The translations under genes were made by a program, and so were the position numbers. Under the pieces are notes generated by a model, which saw only the letters and a program-made list of their open reading frames with translations, was not told the DNA's origin and ran no database searches. A DNA stretch of 64,000 nt from Setoptus koraiensis. Its lineage: Eukaryota > Arthropoda. The stretch covers positions 18,042,001-18,106,000 of the forward strand of contig CM106586.1 in NCBI GenBank assembly GCA_048013815.1, written 5' to 3'. Below are positions 42,773 through 56,310 of this stretch, piece by piece (position 1 is the first letter of the stretch; the number at the start of each line of letters is the position of its first letter).

Positions 42773-43599
42773 GCTCGCCAGCGGGCAAGGTCACACAATT
42801 AGATTAAGCTGATCAGCTGATCCGGGCCCAGATCGCAATCAGGGCCGGCCGGCTAGGTCAACGGGAAACCGGCTCAAGATAGCTGGCACAAAAATAAAAC
42901 TTTATATATAAAACTTGGCCCCTTTTTTGTTCTTTCCTTTTCGAACGCGCCAGCTATCGTATAAAAAAGTTCCAAAGTGCACGGCCAAAAGTCAGCGCAA
43001 TATCGGCAACAGCGGCCTGCGTCAGGTTTGTGTCGCCATCGCGCCGGTTCGAATTTCGAGCCGAAACGCAGTGTCAACCATCGGGGGCCCCAATGCGGAC
43101 AGACTGAGATTGACATTGATTAAATCAATTTTATTTTACTTTCTCTGCCTTCCATTTGAGGCATGGTAAAGCTCAAATGGTCGATATTAACACAAAAGCC
43201 AAAATTGATCTAATCACGAGTGTGGTTTAAATGCGCGCGATTTAATCATCAATCGGACCTACAACAGTGTTGTGCAATGGCTGGCTGGCTGGCTCGCTGG
43301 GCGCCCCATTGGCTGGCAAAATTCAACAACTAGCGACAACTAATAGCTGGCGGACTGAATTTTAATCCTCTAATGATGCATGTGCGTGCCATGGGCCCGG
43401 TTGGCGTTTGTCGCGCCGTATTATGTTGCCGTTTCCAGAATTATATCCATTTGGGGCCCCACTATCTGGCCAAGGCTCAAATGTTGATCATTTTGGCTCG
43501 TTTTTTTCTGTTGCAGTAGCTAAATTTGCACTCGAAAGTTACATGTTCGTTTGTAGTTGTGTGTGTGTCTATTTATTTTTCGCCTGTCTGTATCCAAGG

Positions 43600-43673
43600 C
43601 AACAGCAACATCACCGACAGCAACAACAGCAACAACAACAGCAACAACAACAACAACAGCAACAACAACAGCT
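43600..43673. repeat. CAACAG microsatellite
   Basis: caacaacag and caacag units over about 75 bp. Confidence 0.85.
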
Positions 43674-43690
43674 CACTTAGCCGACTAAAA

Positions 43691-43735
43691 CAGTTTTCAA
43701 CAGAGACGATAAGTCGGCGTCTCTGCTGAAAACTG
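43691..43735. repeat. Hairpin, 18-bp arms with one mismatch
   Basis: cagttttcaacagagacg pairs with cgtctctgctgaaaactg across ataagtcgg. It immediately follows the CAACAG tract. Confidence 0.85.
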
Positions 43736-43879
43736 CGTGTCGCATTAGCCCGATCCCAGACAAGATATTGCCAGATTATTGCGGGCACAGGCTTGTCGGG
43801 GGCGCCGCCAGCGCCGCCCGCTACCCGAAAAGCGCACCACTCATAATGCACAGGTAATAAACAGGTAATTTCGCAGATA

Positions 43880-43938
43880 TGTTGCGGGTATGCTGCGGGC
43901 ATGCTGCGGGCATGCTACGGGTATGTTGCGGGTGTGTT
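43880..43938. repeat. 11-bp tandem repeat (atgctgcgggc)
   Basis: Five to six copies alternating atgttgcgggt and atgctgcgggc. Confidence 0.85.
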
Positions 43939-44792
43939 GAGGGCATTGTAAGTGGGCCAACAAAACAAACATGTAATGTGACCATGGAGAGATAAATATT
44001 TAGGCCGAGCGCCAGTCAGCGATTCCTGTCGCCCCATAAAGTCAGCTGGCCAGATAGTAATGATTCAAATAAACAGTCGGCGCGTCCATTCATGAAACCG
44101 ACGACAGCAACCCAACAGATTGCCCATTAGCAGTTGCAGTTTTTTGGCCGCTGCAGTTTTTTAGCGGTCGCACTTTATGAGTGGTTGCAGTTTGGGGCCC
44201 CGAAGTGTGCGCGGTTCACTGCGGCTCGGACATTTCGCGGGCCGAGTGTCTCGCCGGGCGCGTTGTGTGGGCCGGCGTTCGTTATTTTCTAATCGAGTCG
44301 ATATCTATTAAAGTCACGTCGAGCCGGCGCTGCAGCACGCTGCTCACATTATTTGAATACAAATCGACGATTGGTCGCCGAACGAGGCGCCAATTGTCGT
44401 GGGCCCTGCGGTGACTCACAGGCTGCAAGCCTTGCGGGCGAGCGAGAGAGCAGCATTTCAACAACGGGCAAGATCGCCGCTGCCGGCCATTTGAGAGCGA
44501 GACCCGACAGTGAGCCGCGGTTCCGGTCCACGATGACCGCCGCTGGTGCACGATGGGTGCCGCTATCGGTGTCCGATGGCGCGCCATTGAGCGGGATAAT
44601 TTCAGTGCAGTTTCGTTTGTTTGTCCAGCAAATTTAATAGCTGGACAATGTTTTGTGTGTGCTACTTTTTGCACCGCTTGCCCGCCAAACATAACAACTG
44701 ACACTGAAACTAAATCTTTTGCCGAGCACACACACACTTGAACAATGCGGCAACTTGAGCGTATTGTTTACTGATGGGGCCCCTACAGGGCA

Positions 44793-44849
44793 CGACAGGA
44801 CGGGATAAAACAGGACGGGATAAAACAGGACAGGATAAAACAGGACAGG
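44793..44849. repeat. 16-bp tandem repeat (aggacgggataaaac)
   Basis: Three and a half copies, the later ones with caggataaaac. Confidence 0.85.
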
Positions 44850-45797
44850 GGATATTCCTCGGCATCGGCAAGCGGGATTTTGCCACCGAAAGCAAATAGC
44901 AATAGCGACATGGGCCCAATTGAAAACGGCTCAACTCGTCTCGGCGTGGCCCTCAATCAATGTGCGCCGGCCGCACAGTTATGATTCAGTATGAATTCAA
45001 TTTGAAGAGGCTTTCGAGAGCTACGAGAACGTTGTGAAACGGAACGCGGCCGCTCAATTCGTATCAATAAATGGCACAACTAATAAATAGTTGTGAGCCC
45101 GTTTGCTCGGCCGGGTCCCCCCGTTCAGCCGGCCATCTACGGCTGACGACTGGCCAACGACAGCAGCGAGCCCACGACAGCCGCCGAAATAACCGAAACA
45201 ACCCAGCTGTCCGGTAACAACTTTCAAATGAGGCCCCTCATGGCCCCTTAACTGCCTCTCTGGCAACCAAATGCTCGGCAAACTCAAAATCCATCTCAAC
45301 TTGAGGGCCGGCCCCAATTCGCGCCAGCGGCAGCTCTTTTGAACGGGCGTGCGTTCAAAAGTTGAGTGAACGGCCCCACCGAAACCGAATGCCGGCCTGT
45401 GGATTGGCCTGGCGGATGATGGGCAAGTTAGAGAGCGGATTGCGGACAACAATCAATATGTTTGCGCAAATACACCGCCATCTGGCGGGCGCCGACCATC
45501 AACTAGAGGCCGCACCACTGGGGCTCGACAGTGTCCCGTTGACCGGTTTTGCACGGGGCTACGTAGCCAAGCAAGCAAGGCAGCCAAACCCAAGCCCGTT
45601 ACGTAACAAGGTAGCGCGTAATGGACACACAATGGGCAACACGCGCCCCTATAGGCGTTCGGCCAGACGAATTACGCAATACGCGCGTCGCGTATCGGTA
45701 TTGCGTAATGCTGGCCTGTTCACCTGTCGGCGGTGAGGAGAGCGTCGCTCAGGCGACGCCCGTTTGTGTCACGTCTTGGCGCTTGATGCAGCCACAC

Positions 45798-45899
45798 AAA
45801 CAACAGCAACAGCAGCAACAGCAGCAGCAGCAACAACAACAGCAACAACAACAGTAACAGCAGCAACAACAGCAACAACAGCAACAACAACAACAACAA
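45798..45899. repeat. CAACAG/CAGCAG microsatellite
   Basis: About 100 bp of caa/cag. It would read poly-Gln in one plus-strand frame, but a TAA interrupts it and no exon structure supports coding. Confidence 0.9.
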
Positions 45900-45980
45900 A
45901 CAGTCAGCAGATTAGACATGCTGCACCCTGATCCGTATGCGACGTTTGCGTTACGTCATCACTTTTTGTGTGCTGCCCAG

Positions 45981-46117
45981 TGCTGTTGCTGTTGCTGTTG
46001 TTGTTGTTGCTGCTGCCGTTGCTGTTGTTGTTGCGGCCGTTGCTGCCGTTGCTGCCGTTGCTGCCGTTGCTGCCGTTGCTGTTGTTGTTGCTACCGTTGT
46101 TGTTGTTGTTGGTGTTG
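45981..46117. repeat. TGCTGT/TGCCGT microsatellite in opposite polarity
   Basis: About 135 bp of ttg/ctg/ccg trinucleotides, the complement type of the tract that ends 80 bp to the left. Confidence 0.9.
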
Positions 46118-46935
46118 CGCCACGATGGTTAATCGCGACGTAATGTGCGGTGTCGCTATTGAATGCGGCTCACATGACGAACGCGAGCTAACTAGTTCTC
46201 GTCGAGCGTTTGTTTCGTCTGGCCCTCGGAATGCCGAGCTTGTGGTGTTGTTGTCGTTGTTGTTGTCGGTGGTGTCGTTGTCGGTGGTGTTGCCGTTGTT
46301 TGCAGTGCACAGACAGCGCTAACAAGGCTCGCCAAACAACCGCAACGTGCAACCTGGTTAATACGTGCCGTTAACCGGCCACCCATTTGCGCACAACAAT
46401 GTAAATGCAATCCGTTGCGCGCCGCTGTGCCGAGCCGTGTCGCCAGCGCTCACCTGAGAAATATTGCATAATTCCGAATTAAATTCGACGTTATTTATTG
46501 TAAAATCATTTACTGTGCGCCGGTGCCCCCAACGGCTTGTGGGGCCCCAATGCGAGCGCTAACCTGTCAGTGCACTTGTCGCTGTTGCGTCTGGCGGCAC
46601 TTGTCGGTCTATTAGGCGCCATATGCCGCGTACGAGCCGCAAAGGGCGCACAGGTGAACACGGGACATAATTACCGATCCGGTGCCATATTTGATCTATG
46701 CTGTGCACCGGACCCGTGCATGACACGGGCACCATTAGCATGCCGCACCATGGTGCGCACCTTGCGCTCTTGCGTCAGCTCGTGCCGGCGAACAACAGCC
46801 GCTGGTCAGCTGTCCGCACGGGTATCCGTTTCGGCCGCAGCGCCACTTGTGAGCCGTCGAAAGGATGTAGCGCCAACACGAGCCAGTTCATCACAATCGG
46901 TGATCAAGTGAACCATGCAGCGGCCAGGTATGCGC

Positions 46936-47033
46936 GGTTTACATGATGGTGCACGGTTTACATGACGGTGCACGGTTTGCATGACGGTGCACGGTTTACA
47001 TGACGGTGCACGGTATACATGATGGTGCGTGGT
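46936..47033. repeat. 19-bp tandem repeat (catgacggtgcacggttta)
   Basis: Five copies with small changes (gatggtgc, ggtttgcatg, ggtatacatg). The unit contains the GTGCAC palindrome. Confidence 0.9.
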
Positions 47034-47382
47034 ACAGTTACGCACAGGGGCCCGTAGGTGACAGCAGACAGGTATTCATCGAGGCTGGGTATCGTTAGCA
47101 TCAGGCTTGCCGTCATGCTAACGGCATGGGTGCCGTTACCGCGGTGCCCATGGTGCCCATTGCGCGCACTATGGGCACCTCCAGCTAATTTGTTATTCAC
47201 AACGAGAAATAGTAACGAGAATTGCCACATGACGAAGCCTCAAGACGCCGCTAGCCGCCATTTCCTGTCGTGCTTGCCTATACACTTAAGTCAATTATCA
47301 ATATGGTCAAGTAGATGATTGCGAGTGCGGGCGTCCACTCGCTCGATCGGAAGTCCGCCGCGTATATCCGATCGGTGCGGTT

Positions 47383-47427
47383 CTAGTCCGGTACGGCGCG
47401 GTTCTAGTCCGGTGCGGCGCGGTTGCA
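47383..47427. repeat. 20-bp tandem repeat (cggttctagtccggtgcggcg)
   Basis: Two to three copies of gcggttctagtccggt units. Confidence 0.7.
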
Positions 47428-47885
47428 AACGGGTCTGGTACGGTCTGATGGGGCACGGCCCGCGATTGACTTGAGTTGTCAATGGACGACCAACCAGTTT
47501 ACACATACGCATTGAGCCGAGAACTCGGCAGGGACACCGAACACAGGGCATGGGCACGACTGAAGCGTACCCGGCGTCAGCGGCACCGGCTGACGCCGGG
47601 TATTTCCGCCGGCACGGATGGAGTGGGGGGCGTGGATGGCGTGTATCTGAGTAGTTTGTGTTGGCGAGCTTGATAACATTTTCAACTTGCAATAGCGACA
47701 GCATAATGATACGTTTATATCGTTCACATCCGCATACGCTCCTCTTATGTGATAATAACATAATATATAATTCAATGCGGGCACGCACAACACCAACGAC
47801 AAGCCGCCCAACTATTGCCAACATTGTCCGGCTGGCCTCATTAATGGCCAATATTGGGGCCAGTTCAGTTTTGGCCCAGTGACCG

Positions 47886-47942
47886 GTGCAGTGTGGTGCA
47901 GTGTGGTGCAGTGTGGTGCAGTGTGGTGCAGTGTGGTGCAGT
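47886..47942. repeat. 10-bp tandem repeat (gtgcagtgtg)
   Basis: Six perfect copies. Perfect identity suggests recent expansion. Confidence 0.9.
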
Positions 47943-48524
47943 AGGCAGTGGGCATCGGGCTCACCTGTGCGCCCGATTGGTGGCTTCTTTTTGATCTTGG
48001 GCCACTGTAGCGGCCAAAACTGGCACGGACAACGCACGTTACGTAATAAAACCGTACCGGCCCACACAACTAACTAGCCGGCTCGAAGAAGCCAATGGTG
48101 CCCAATGGCCAAATTTATGCCTGCACGACTGATTGGTTAACGGGCCGCCAGGGGCTGTGGGGCGCAAAGTTAGCGGGCCAAATTGATTCATTCATACGTA
48201 ACTGCCGGTGTCGCTTGTTAGTGTGTGCTGAATTGCCGGTGGGCCTCGGCTCGCCGTTGTCGCCACTGCCCGAATCTCGCGACGAAACGAATAATTTGCT
48301 AAGCCAAAAAGCGTGTCACGAGCACGGATATATATAGATCGTTGGGCAAGTCGGCCATGGCGGCCGTCGGTGCACTTTGGCTGCAGCGGCTCGATAAGCT
48401 CGATACGCCGAAACGTCGATACGCCGAAACGTCGGCGATATGGGAGATGATAAAATCTAACTAGTTGGCGTGAGCGGAGGTGCGCGCGGGCGGCGCAGCA
48501 GAGGCCAGTGGAGGGCAGAAGGGG

Positions 48525-48672
48525 CCCGCAGCGCAGGGGGCAGACAAGGGGCCGGCAAAGAAGCAGAGGGGCCGGCAAAGAAGCAGAGGGCCGGCAAAGA
48601 AGCTGGAGGGGACGGCAAAAAAGCTGGAGGGGCCGCCAAAGAAGCTCAAGGGGCCGGCAAAAGAGGGGGCGA
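48525..48672. repeat. 18-21-bp tandem repeat (gggccggcaaagaagcagag)
   Basis: Seven to eight copies of gccggcaaagaagc or gacggcaaaaaagctg units. The false translation is Lys/Ala/Gly-rich in all plus frames. Confidence 0.85.
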
Positions 48673-49017
48673 AGGCAAATTGGCGAGCAGCGCCAGTCTA
48701 ATGATGATGACCTTGCCGGCTTAAGCTGGCAAGCTAGCTGTGGGCAGGGGCCAGTAATAACGATGAGTACAACACATCATCATGGACACTTATTGGAGTT
48801 GGCGCAAGTCGTTTGGCCCCGCGCACATTGTTGTCCCATTCAGGCCGTTGATTGAATGGCCGGCCCAACAAAATAATAAAAAGCAAGTGTCCGCGGCGGT
48901 GCCGCTGCAGCGCCCACTAATATACTCAATACATCATCATATGGTCGCGCCGCGACAGATGAGAAAAGTGCCCCCGACGCACGCCAATTTCGGCCGTTTT
49001 GGGCCCTCAGAGAGAGC

Positions 49018-49092
49018 CCCAATCGGCTGGCTTCGGCTCGAATCGGCTGGCTTCGGCTCGAATCGGCTCGTTTCGGCCCCAATCGGCTGGCG
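49018..49092. repeat. 20-bp tandem repeat (aatcggctggcttcggctcg)
   Basis: Three and a half copies, the last ending aatcggctggcg. Confidence 0.85.
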
Positions 49093-49249
49093 TGTCTGGG
49101 TGGCCTCCTTGTGCCGAGTGTGAGATTACTCTGGCTGCTCGGTGTGTGTGTGTGTGTTTGCGTGCAATTGGGCCGAAAAAGAAGCAGCCCGTCACTGCGA
49201 CACCCCGAGCCGGCACAAGCCACCCGGCCACCCGGCCGACCCAATGACC

Positions 49250-49326
49250 GACTGTATTTGGGGCCGACTGTATTTAGGGCCGACTGTGTTTGGGCCGACT
49301 GTGTTTGGGCCGACTTTGTTTGGGGC
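49250..49326. repeat. 15-17-bp tandem repeat (gggccgactgtgtttg)
   Basis: Five copies: two with gtatttagg or gtatttgg, three with gtgttt or ttgttt. Confidence 0.85.
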
Positions 49327-50451
49327 CGGCGGGCAACCCTTTCGGCCCACCGGCTGCACGGGGCCCCATATAAGTGTCAGCTGACCGTTGTGTTTGTGAC
49401 TTGCACGGCGACCAGAAGCCAGCACGCAACTCACAGGCTGGCCGGGCCGGGCATTTGTCCACGAGATTTCGAGCGGGTCAATTGAGGCGCCTTGGCTCGT
49501 TCGCGCCAATGAGCTGAGGTTGACGAGCCCGCAATCAATGACGCAACAAGGTTGGCGCTGATTTTATTGACCAATCTTGGCCACATTTATATATATGTAT
49601 TTATATATGCATGCACGGCAATCAGCGGCGCGGTCAGTCGTTGCCATTGGCGCGCACAAATTGCAGATATTGGGCCAGATATTTTTGCCCCGACGAAACG
49701 GGCCCCAATCTTCTGGAGCGGCCCCCATCGGACATAATTCAACATCAGCGGCGGCCAAAATCGGACTTGAGACAACAATATGGCCAGCACAAACAACAGC
49801 AAAACAATGTCGCTCGATCTGGGCACCGCCACCATAATTCACGTGATCGCTAATGATGTCGATCGTTATCTGTCCTATTTGTTTGTTATTATGCAACTTG
49901 GTTTCTGTGCAACTCGGTTCCTGTGCAACTCAGTTCTTGTGCAGCTCAGTTGTGTTATGCAACGAAATCTATTAATCATTTGGCCCTGGCGCCCACACAA
50001 ACACTTTTTGTGCGAAATACAGTTGCGTCAGCCGGACTTGGCGACTTATCGCTGGCCCATTCATGAGCTTGATGACAATTGAGCTCCGTTGATTTATTTC
50101 GTCGACGCAGCAACCAGTTTTTGGCTGTTTTCCATGATTTCGGGCCGCATCGTCTCTTCGCTGTGCCCGCAAACTGTTTGTGGCAAACATCTGATATCAG
50201 TTTGCCCGCTAAATTGTGCCGACGGCGCACAATTTCTGTGATTTTGGCCGCAATTAGCGTCCGCCAATGCCCACAACAATAGCCCACAAAATCCCGTGTT
50301 TCGGTGCCTTTTTCCGCAGGAGGTATTTCCGCATGACCGGTATTTCGCGCTTCGAGCGCCCGCTGACACTGGGCCCGTTGGCTGCGGGCGAGCAGGCGTT
50401 AGCTGAGGGCGAACACAAGTCAGCTGGGCAAGCCGGCGAGAGACTCGCCGG

Positions 50452-50500
50452 AGATAACTTATATCATATAACTTATATCATATAACTTATATCATATAAG
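50452..50500. repeat. 16-bp tandem repeat (ataacttatatcatat)
   Basis: Three nearly exact AT-only copies, the last ending cataagtgac. Confidence 0.85.
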
Positions 50501-50973
50501 TGACACTTGTTGGCGCAAGCAATTATGGGGCCGCTGTCGACTGGACCGTGTCACCGAAACACAAGACGACCGCACGAAGCGATGAGACAGCGCTCCGGGG
50601 ATAAACGGCGGCTGGCTCTTGGCGCAACTTGGCCCAAATCACGTGCTCAGCACATATTCGGCTGACCGGCCGGATATCCCAGGGTCAAGCCACGCTGTGT
50701 CGGTTGGGTCGCGGCAGCGGCGAGAAGCCAGATTTTTGGCACAAGAGGCAAAAATAAATGTATATTATTGCTCGTTGTGCGACTCGCGCGCATTTGTGCC
50801 ACTGGTCAGCCTTTGTGCCACTGGTCAGCTTATGTGCCGCTGGTGAGCCTGACACGTTGCGCAACTGGATCGCGATTCGCGAATGTAATTGATTAATTAG
50901 CATTGTTTGTTTCATTACATTGACGACTGTTGGTGGGCGTCCAGTTGGCGGCGCGGCACTCGCTGAGCCGACG

Positions 50974-51004
50974 CAAACATCTCATTAGGCCGATGAGATG
51001 TTTG
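50974..51004. repeat. Hairpin, 12-bp perfect arms
   Basis: caaacatctcat and atgagatgtttg flank taggccg. Confidence 0.8.
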
Positions 51005-51570
51005 TGGCGGCGGCGGCCTTGCCAAGTTGCGCAACAACATAATTAGCTATTACGACAGCGCGCAGTGGCGACAGCGTGGTCAGCGCACACAGCAAGACAA
51101 TTGCTGGCAATGACATGGCCGTACAAGTGTTTATTGCACGCGCAATAATTGCGACAACATGGAATGATTACGTCACTGGCGTTCGTTATCATCAAATTAG
51201 CAATGTAATCATATTTTTATGGCTGGCAGCAGCATCATGGCCGCAGCATATTATTATTATTGTTATTATTATTATTATTATACCGAGCGCTATAATAAGC
51301 GCTGGCGAGATTGCGAGCTATGTGGGCGCCAGTTGCGGCCAAATTGTGATATATAAGACTCCATATAATTGCCATCACACACACACACACACAGCTACGC
51401 GCCACAAACGCCGGGGCCAGTTTGACCACCAGGGGCCCAGATCTGGTAGTTGCGGCACACAGTAATTACTCACAATGATCGTCCCTCCGTGTCCCGTTAT
51501 GTCGCTGTGCCCCGTTGGTGATATATCATCATTTTGGGCGCAAATCATCGCGAGCCAGCGTTATTGTTAT

Positions 51571-51673
51571 TATAACTATTACACAATACAATTGTAACTG
51601 TTACATAACTATAACTATTGCACAACTATAACTATTACGTAACTATAACTATTACATAACTATAACTATTACA
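51571..51673. repeat. 17-bp tandem repeat (aactataactattacat)
   Basis: Five to six copies with variation in the last four bases (acat, gcac, acgt, acac). Confidence 0.85.
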
Positions 51674-53796
51674 CGGCTGCATTCATGGTGCTGGTTGCAA
51701 GTGGCCTCATAGTTGCCACCATTATCATTAATATCATTAATATGTCGTGCCTAGATTGTATAATAAATGTGTAATAAATACAAAATAGATGGATACTCTC
51801 TGGCCCTCGCACAAACTCGCCCCTCTCCACGCCTGATCTGTTGATCGCGCCAAGACTGCCCAAACGAGCTTGCAATTACTGTCACCAGTGGCGCTCAATC
51901 GGTCTTAGTGGGGCCACTGTTCAGTCTAGCAGGTCCAGTGGGCCGAACAGTGGGCTCCACGGACGCTGGCAGCGACTTCTGGGGCGCCCCAAGCGGTCGT
52001 GCGGGCAAGTGAGCCGAGCCGGGCCGGGCCGGGCCATCGGACACGCAAAACGTAACATAACATTTACAATGATTATAGCGATTATTGTTATTAGGGATTA
52101 TTACGCAGCCGAAACAAGCTCACATACTTACAACAGTTAGCAGTTAGCGGTCACAATTGCTGCCCACAATTACCGCTCTCTCGGTCTTGGTCAATCTCGG
52201 TCCGGCCCGCAGCCCGTCTTGGCGTCGCTTGTGCAAGTCCGGCCTGACCGCAACAAGCGCGCACGAGTCTCGCAAGACTCTCACGGTAAGAGGCTCGCGC
52301 GTTTGTAAAATCTCTTGAGCTGAAATCTTTGAGGATGCCTTGGGCCGCAACTACGTTACGGTTACGTAACCCGACTGATGGGGGCGCTCGGTTTTCGCGC
52401 GTCGCACGGTTCAGTTTTGCGACAGAGCGACTCTAGCGCCGGCCGGCCAGCGAACAAGTGGTGCAAAGTCAATCGATGGCCAGAGAATGGCCGCCACGCC
52501 AGTGTGGCCATCATAAATCATCGGCCAGACGACTATCGATTGTGCGGCGGTTGCACGAGCAAAAGTGCTTTCACATAACACGTCCTGGCTCGTGCAACGC
52601 AGATTGTTATGTAATAAATATCATGGGTATATTATCATGTTATTATGGTGCAGTCGCTCTAGTGGGCAACGCTGATGCCACATTGTTTGCGGCGCGCACA
52701 TTATCATATCCTCGACATATATTTCGAGTTGTACAGAGGTGTGATTATGGCCTCGGCCGCCGCGCTCACTATTAGCGCGCATCAGCAGTGTGACACCGCA
52801 CGAAATAATTTTGCTGCCCATTCCTTTCGAGGGGCCCCTTCCGCTGCCTTCGGGCCGGTTTTTTTGAGATAACTCCGGTAGTCGGGCGCCCCGCTCGAAC
52901 ATGATATCCATAATCAGCGATCATCCAGTCATATTCACTGACTCTGCTACACGGTTCAGCACCACTTACACACACTTGACAGTATCTCTGGCCGGCAAGC
53001 GGGCCCCAAGTGAGCCGTCCGTCTGGCCGGCGTTCGCATGACTCGGACGCTTTGGATAATTTTTTCATCGGCCAGCCGAACGGGGCCCAAATGGGGCCCG
53101 GCGACTAAAGCGGCCGGCATTTTATGAGCTGTCGGCGTCGGATTTGGCTAGACATCTCTATCTAATGTGTTTTATGTGATGATTTTTTGTGCTCTGTTGT
53201 GGCGCGCGTATGTCGCCGTCATCTGTCGTGTCGCTGCTGCTGCTGCATGGATGCCGATGCCAAAAAGTCTAAAGTAAAAAAGTCGCTCTAAAACGTTGAA
53301 AAGGGCCAAAAAGTTTAGTTTGCGAGTTAGAAAATATTTATAGCTGATATATTGATGGCAATACGAGTGAATGGCCACCAGAGTGGCAACGGTTTATAGG
53401 CGACCGGCGGTTATCTTACCATCTAGCGACATACGCAAGCAAGATGGGCAAATCGCATCAATGCAACCAGCATCAGCATAGGCAAAGTGACCATTCAATT
53501 ACAATCAATAGAGAAAAAATTCGCCCCCCCCTCTACCAGCCTATCTACACACTATGTTACGCAAGAGTGCACCTCACTTCCGGTGATGTTTGCTCCCCTT
53601 TTTCGGGCGCTGTGGCCGCGCCGTATACGCACGTTGTGTTGTTCCCTGTGGGGCACCAAGTGGGCACAAGAACGGCCATCATTAGACGCAACAAAATCGG
53701 TGCATCAAAATTGCTTACAATCGGTTCTCATGACATCCGAACTTGGGATTACGAAGGGTCCGATTTTTCGTTTTTCCGGTCCCCGTCAGCCGAAAT

Positions 53797-53886
53797 CGAT
53801 TATTCGGATTATTTTTGGGTTTTTCGGATTATATTCGGGTTTTTCGGATTACATTTGGGTTTTTCGGATTACATTTGGGTCTTTCG
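53797..53886. repeat. 21-bp tandem repeat (ttcggattacatttgggttt)
   Basis: Four copies with ttatttttg, tatattcg or tacatttg variants. The last ends ggtctttcgg. Confidence 0.9.
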
Positions 53887-54689
53887 GCCCGTATGAAGCA
53901 TCCGAAAATGCGACGCACACCACGCTCACAACTGGATATGTGACCAGATATCCAATTGTGACGAGTGATATCATGCTATCACATGGCATAATTGGTGAAC
54001 AAAAAAATCACGCTTTCTCATGCATTCGGTCTAGGGGGCCGAAAAAAGAAGTGGGTGGAAATAGGTGGAAATTAGGTGTTTTTGGTGCCAGAAATGGGGC
54101 TTGGCGGACGTATACAGGTGGGATTGGTGTATTCACACAACAACAAACTTTCATAATGCGCTTCGGTGTGGCGCGCAAAAATTTCGGCTCGGTGATTCCG
54201 GTGTCCCTAGCGAATCACTAGAAGTGATGTGTGTGTGTGTGTATGATAAATGTAATAATGTAATTACGCTTACGTAATAACGCAACGTATCGCTGATGGG
54301 CAGCAAATTGGGTAGCTTGTACTTGTCTGCATTGTATGATGAGCGGTTGCACGGGTAGCGGCGAGGCGCGATCTGCGGCTGCGGCTGCAATGGGCAACGT
54401 ACGCAGCAGTGGGTATATAGCAGGTATCGGTGGGTACCTTTTATCGGCCATGTAAAAAGGTGCCATTCACAAGTTGTTGCGAAGCCATTGCGATCGCTGC
54501 CCGACTGGCAAGACTGTTGCAGACTGTGCAATGCGTCGGCCTAATTAGTTGCTGGCGTTGGGTTTGCGCCAACAGGAAGTGGGCACTAGTAGTCATTTGT
54601 TTCTGGATGCACGCCCGAAACTCGCTGATACTAGACACGCTGTCTGACGAGGCTCGCACGGCCTTGCCGGCATTGTTGTTGCAATTGAC

Positions 54690-54827
<138 letters not shown>

Positions 54828-55326
54828 CTCTGTGCGACGGCAAGCTGCGCGACAATCGCCGATATAAACTGTCGGCAATGTTGGTCGCTGTTACGCCAAC
54901 AAGCACGACAACAAATCTGGCCCCAATTACAGCCAACGAGAGCGGTTTGTTTGTACTGGCCTGATTACATTTATCTCACCTGATGTGCGCGCTTGTACAT
55001 GCTTGTACGCACATAAGTTGTTGTTATTTAGTTCACGTCAATTTCCACTAGCGTCCACTCGTTTTCACTGGCCAGCCGTCGCTTGGCGGCCAGCGAGAAT
55101 TAGTTGCAGCAAGTTGCAACTGACACGGAGCCGCTAATGCAGCCCGACTAGCCGGACACTGCAAGCCCGGCCCGCTCAGTAAATGCCAAGCGGGCCCCAC
55201 AACTGACACCGGGCTCTGTCTGACGCGCACAGCTTGTTACATAACCGAGTGTTGGTGCCGCTGTTGCCGCCGCTGTTGTGATAATATCCATACGCCACAC
55301 AAACTGGACGCAACGCTGCCAACATT

Positions 55327-55382
55327 GGCTGGCTGGATATTGGCCGGCTGGATATTGGCTGGCTGGATATTGGCTGGCGTGC
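55327..55382. repeat. 17-bp tandem repeat (ggctggctggatattgg)
   Basis: Three to four copies of tggctggatattggc. One copy has ccggc. Confidence 0.85.
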
Positions 55383-55546
55383 CCTGGAGTGGGCCCAACA
55401 AGAGTGGGCCCAGAGTAGATTATAATCTATTCAATTAGTGTGTTTATTTTTGCAGTTGTTCGGCGTTGCGTTGCGCGAACGAGCCTGCAATTGACGAGAT
55501 CACGCCAGAATCAATTGGCGCCGGCCCCACACACAATCGCGTGTCT

Positions 55547-55606
55547 CTGGCCCCACGAGCGGCGTCGGGCCCCACGAGCGGCGTCGGGCCCCACGAGCGG
55601 CGCGAG
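55547..55606. repeat. 19-bp tandem repeat (ccccacgagcggcgtcggg)
   Basis: Three copies, the last with gcgcgagg. Confidence 0.9.
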
Positions 55607-55731
55607 GCCCGCAAGCAGAGTCCGGCTGGCCGGTCGGATCGCGCTCGGCGGAGGCCCGCTCAGTGGCCAGTGCGCTCATGGGCCTGGCAAGAAAAACAAG
55701 CGATTAGTATGCAAATCCGTTTCAGCCGACA

Positions 55732-55812
55732 CCACAACAACAGCATCAACAGCAGCGCCAACAACAGCACCAACAACAGCACCAACAACAGCACCAACAA
55801 CGGCACCAATGG
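55732..55812. repeat. 12-bp tandem repeat (caacaacagcac)
   Basis: Five copies of a compound CAACAG-derived unit. Confidence 0.85.
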
Positions 55813-56310
55813 CAGCGACAGCGGCAACAGCGATGCCATTACGGCCACGGTGCGCATTGTTTTTGATTATGTTTGGTCGCGCTGGCTGCAATTTGTCCAC
55901 TTTGTTGTGCCCACGAAACGACAGTTTGGCAGGGACACTTCCGCAGCGACAGTTTCCAAAGCTAGTGGGGCCCCGAACGGTCACAAGCGAGGGGCACTTG
56001 GCGCGAAAGCGACAAGGCAGCAACGACGGTTGCCTAACAAGACCGTTGCGGCCGACTTTGGTTATCGGCTGGCTGCAATTCAATTGTGTATCATATTAAT
56101 TTAATGTTGCTCATTGTCGGTGCCAGTGACATGGCGGCAAGGAATCGGCTCGCTGGCTGGCCTCATTAGACGGCGCAACGAAACAGAGACAGCGAACAAC
56201 AGAAAGAAACTCGAGAAGTTGTCGACGAGAGCGGGCAATTCGCATCTTGCGCGCGCTCTCTCGGTCGGGACTCGGGCCGGGTTGCAGCCGACCAATAATT
56301 AGACTGCGAG

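Larger units (their letters stand above)
41210..47000. other. GC-rich repeat-bearing stretch without supported genes
   Basis: Contains many minisatellites, CAG-type microsatellites in both orientations, one hairpin, and the GGGGCCCC octamers at 42471, 43084, 43453, 44194, 44776 and 46541. Long frames on both strands lack domains. Confidence 0.5.

Noticed and set aside
48456-48724. Lys/Ala/Gly-rich frames resembling histone-like tails
   Set aside because: They come from the 18-21-bp minisatellite, and the similarity is compositional.
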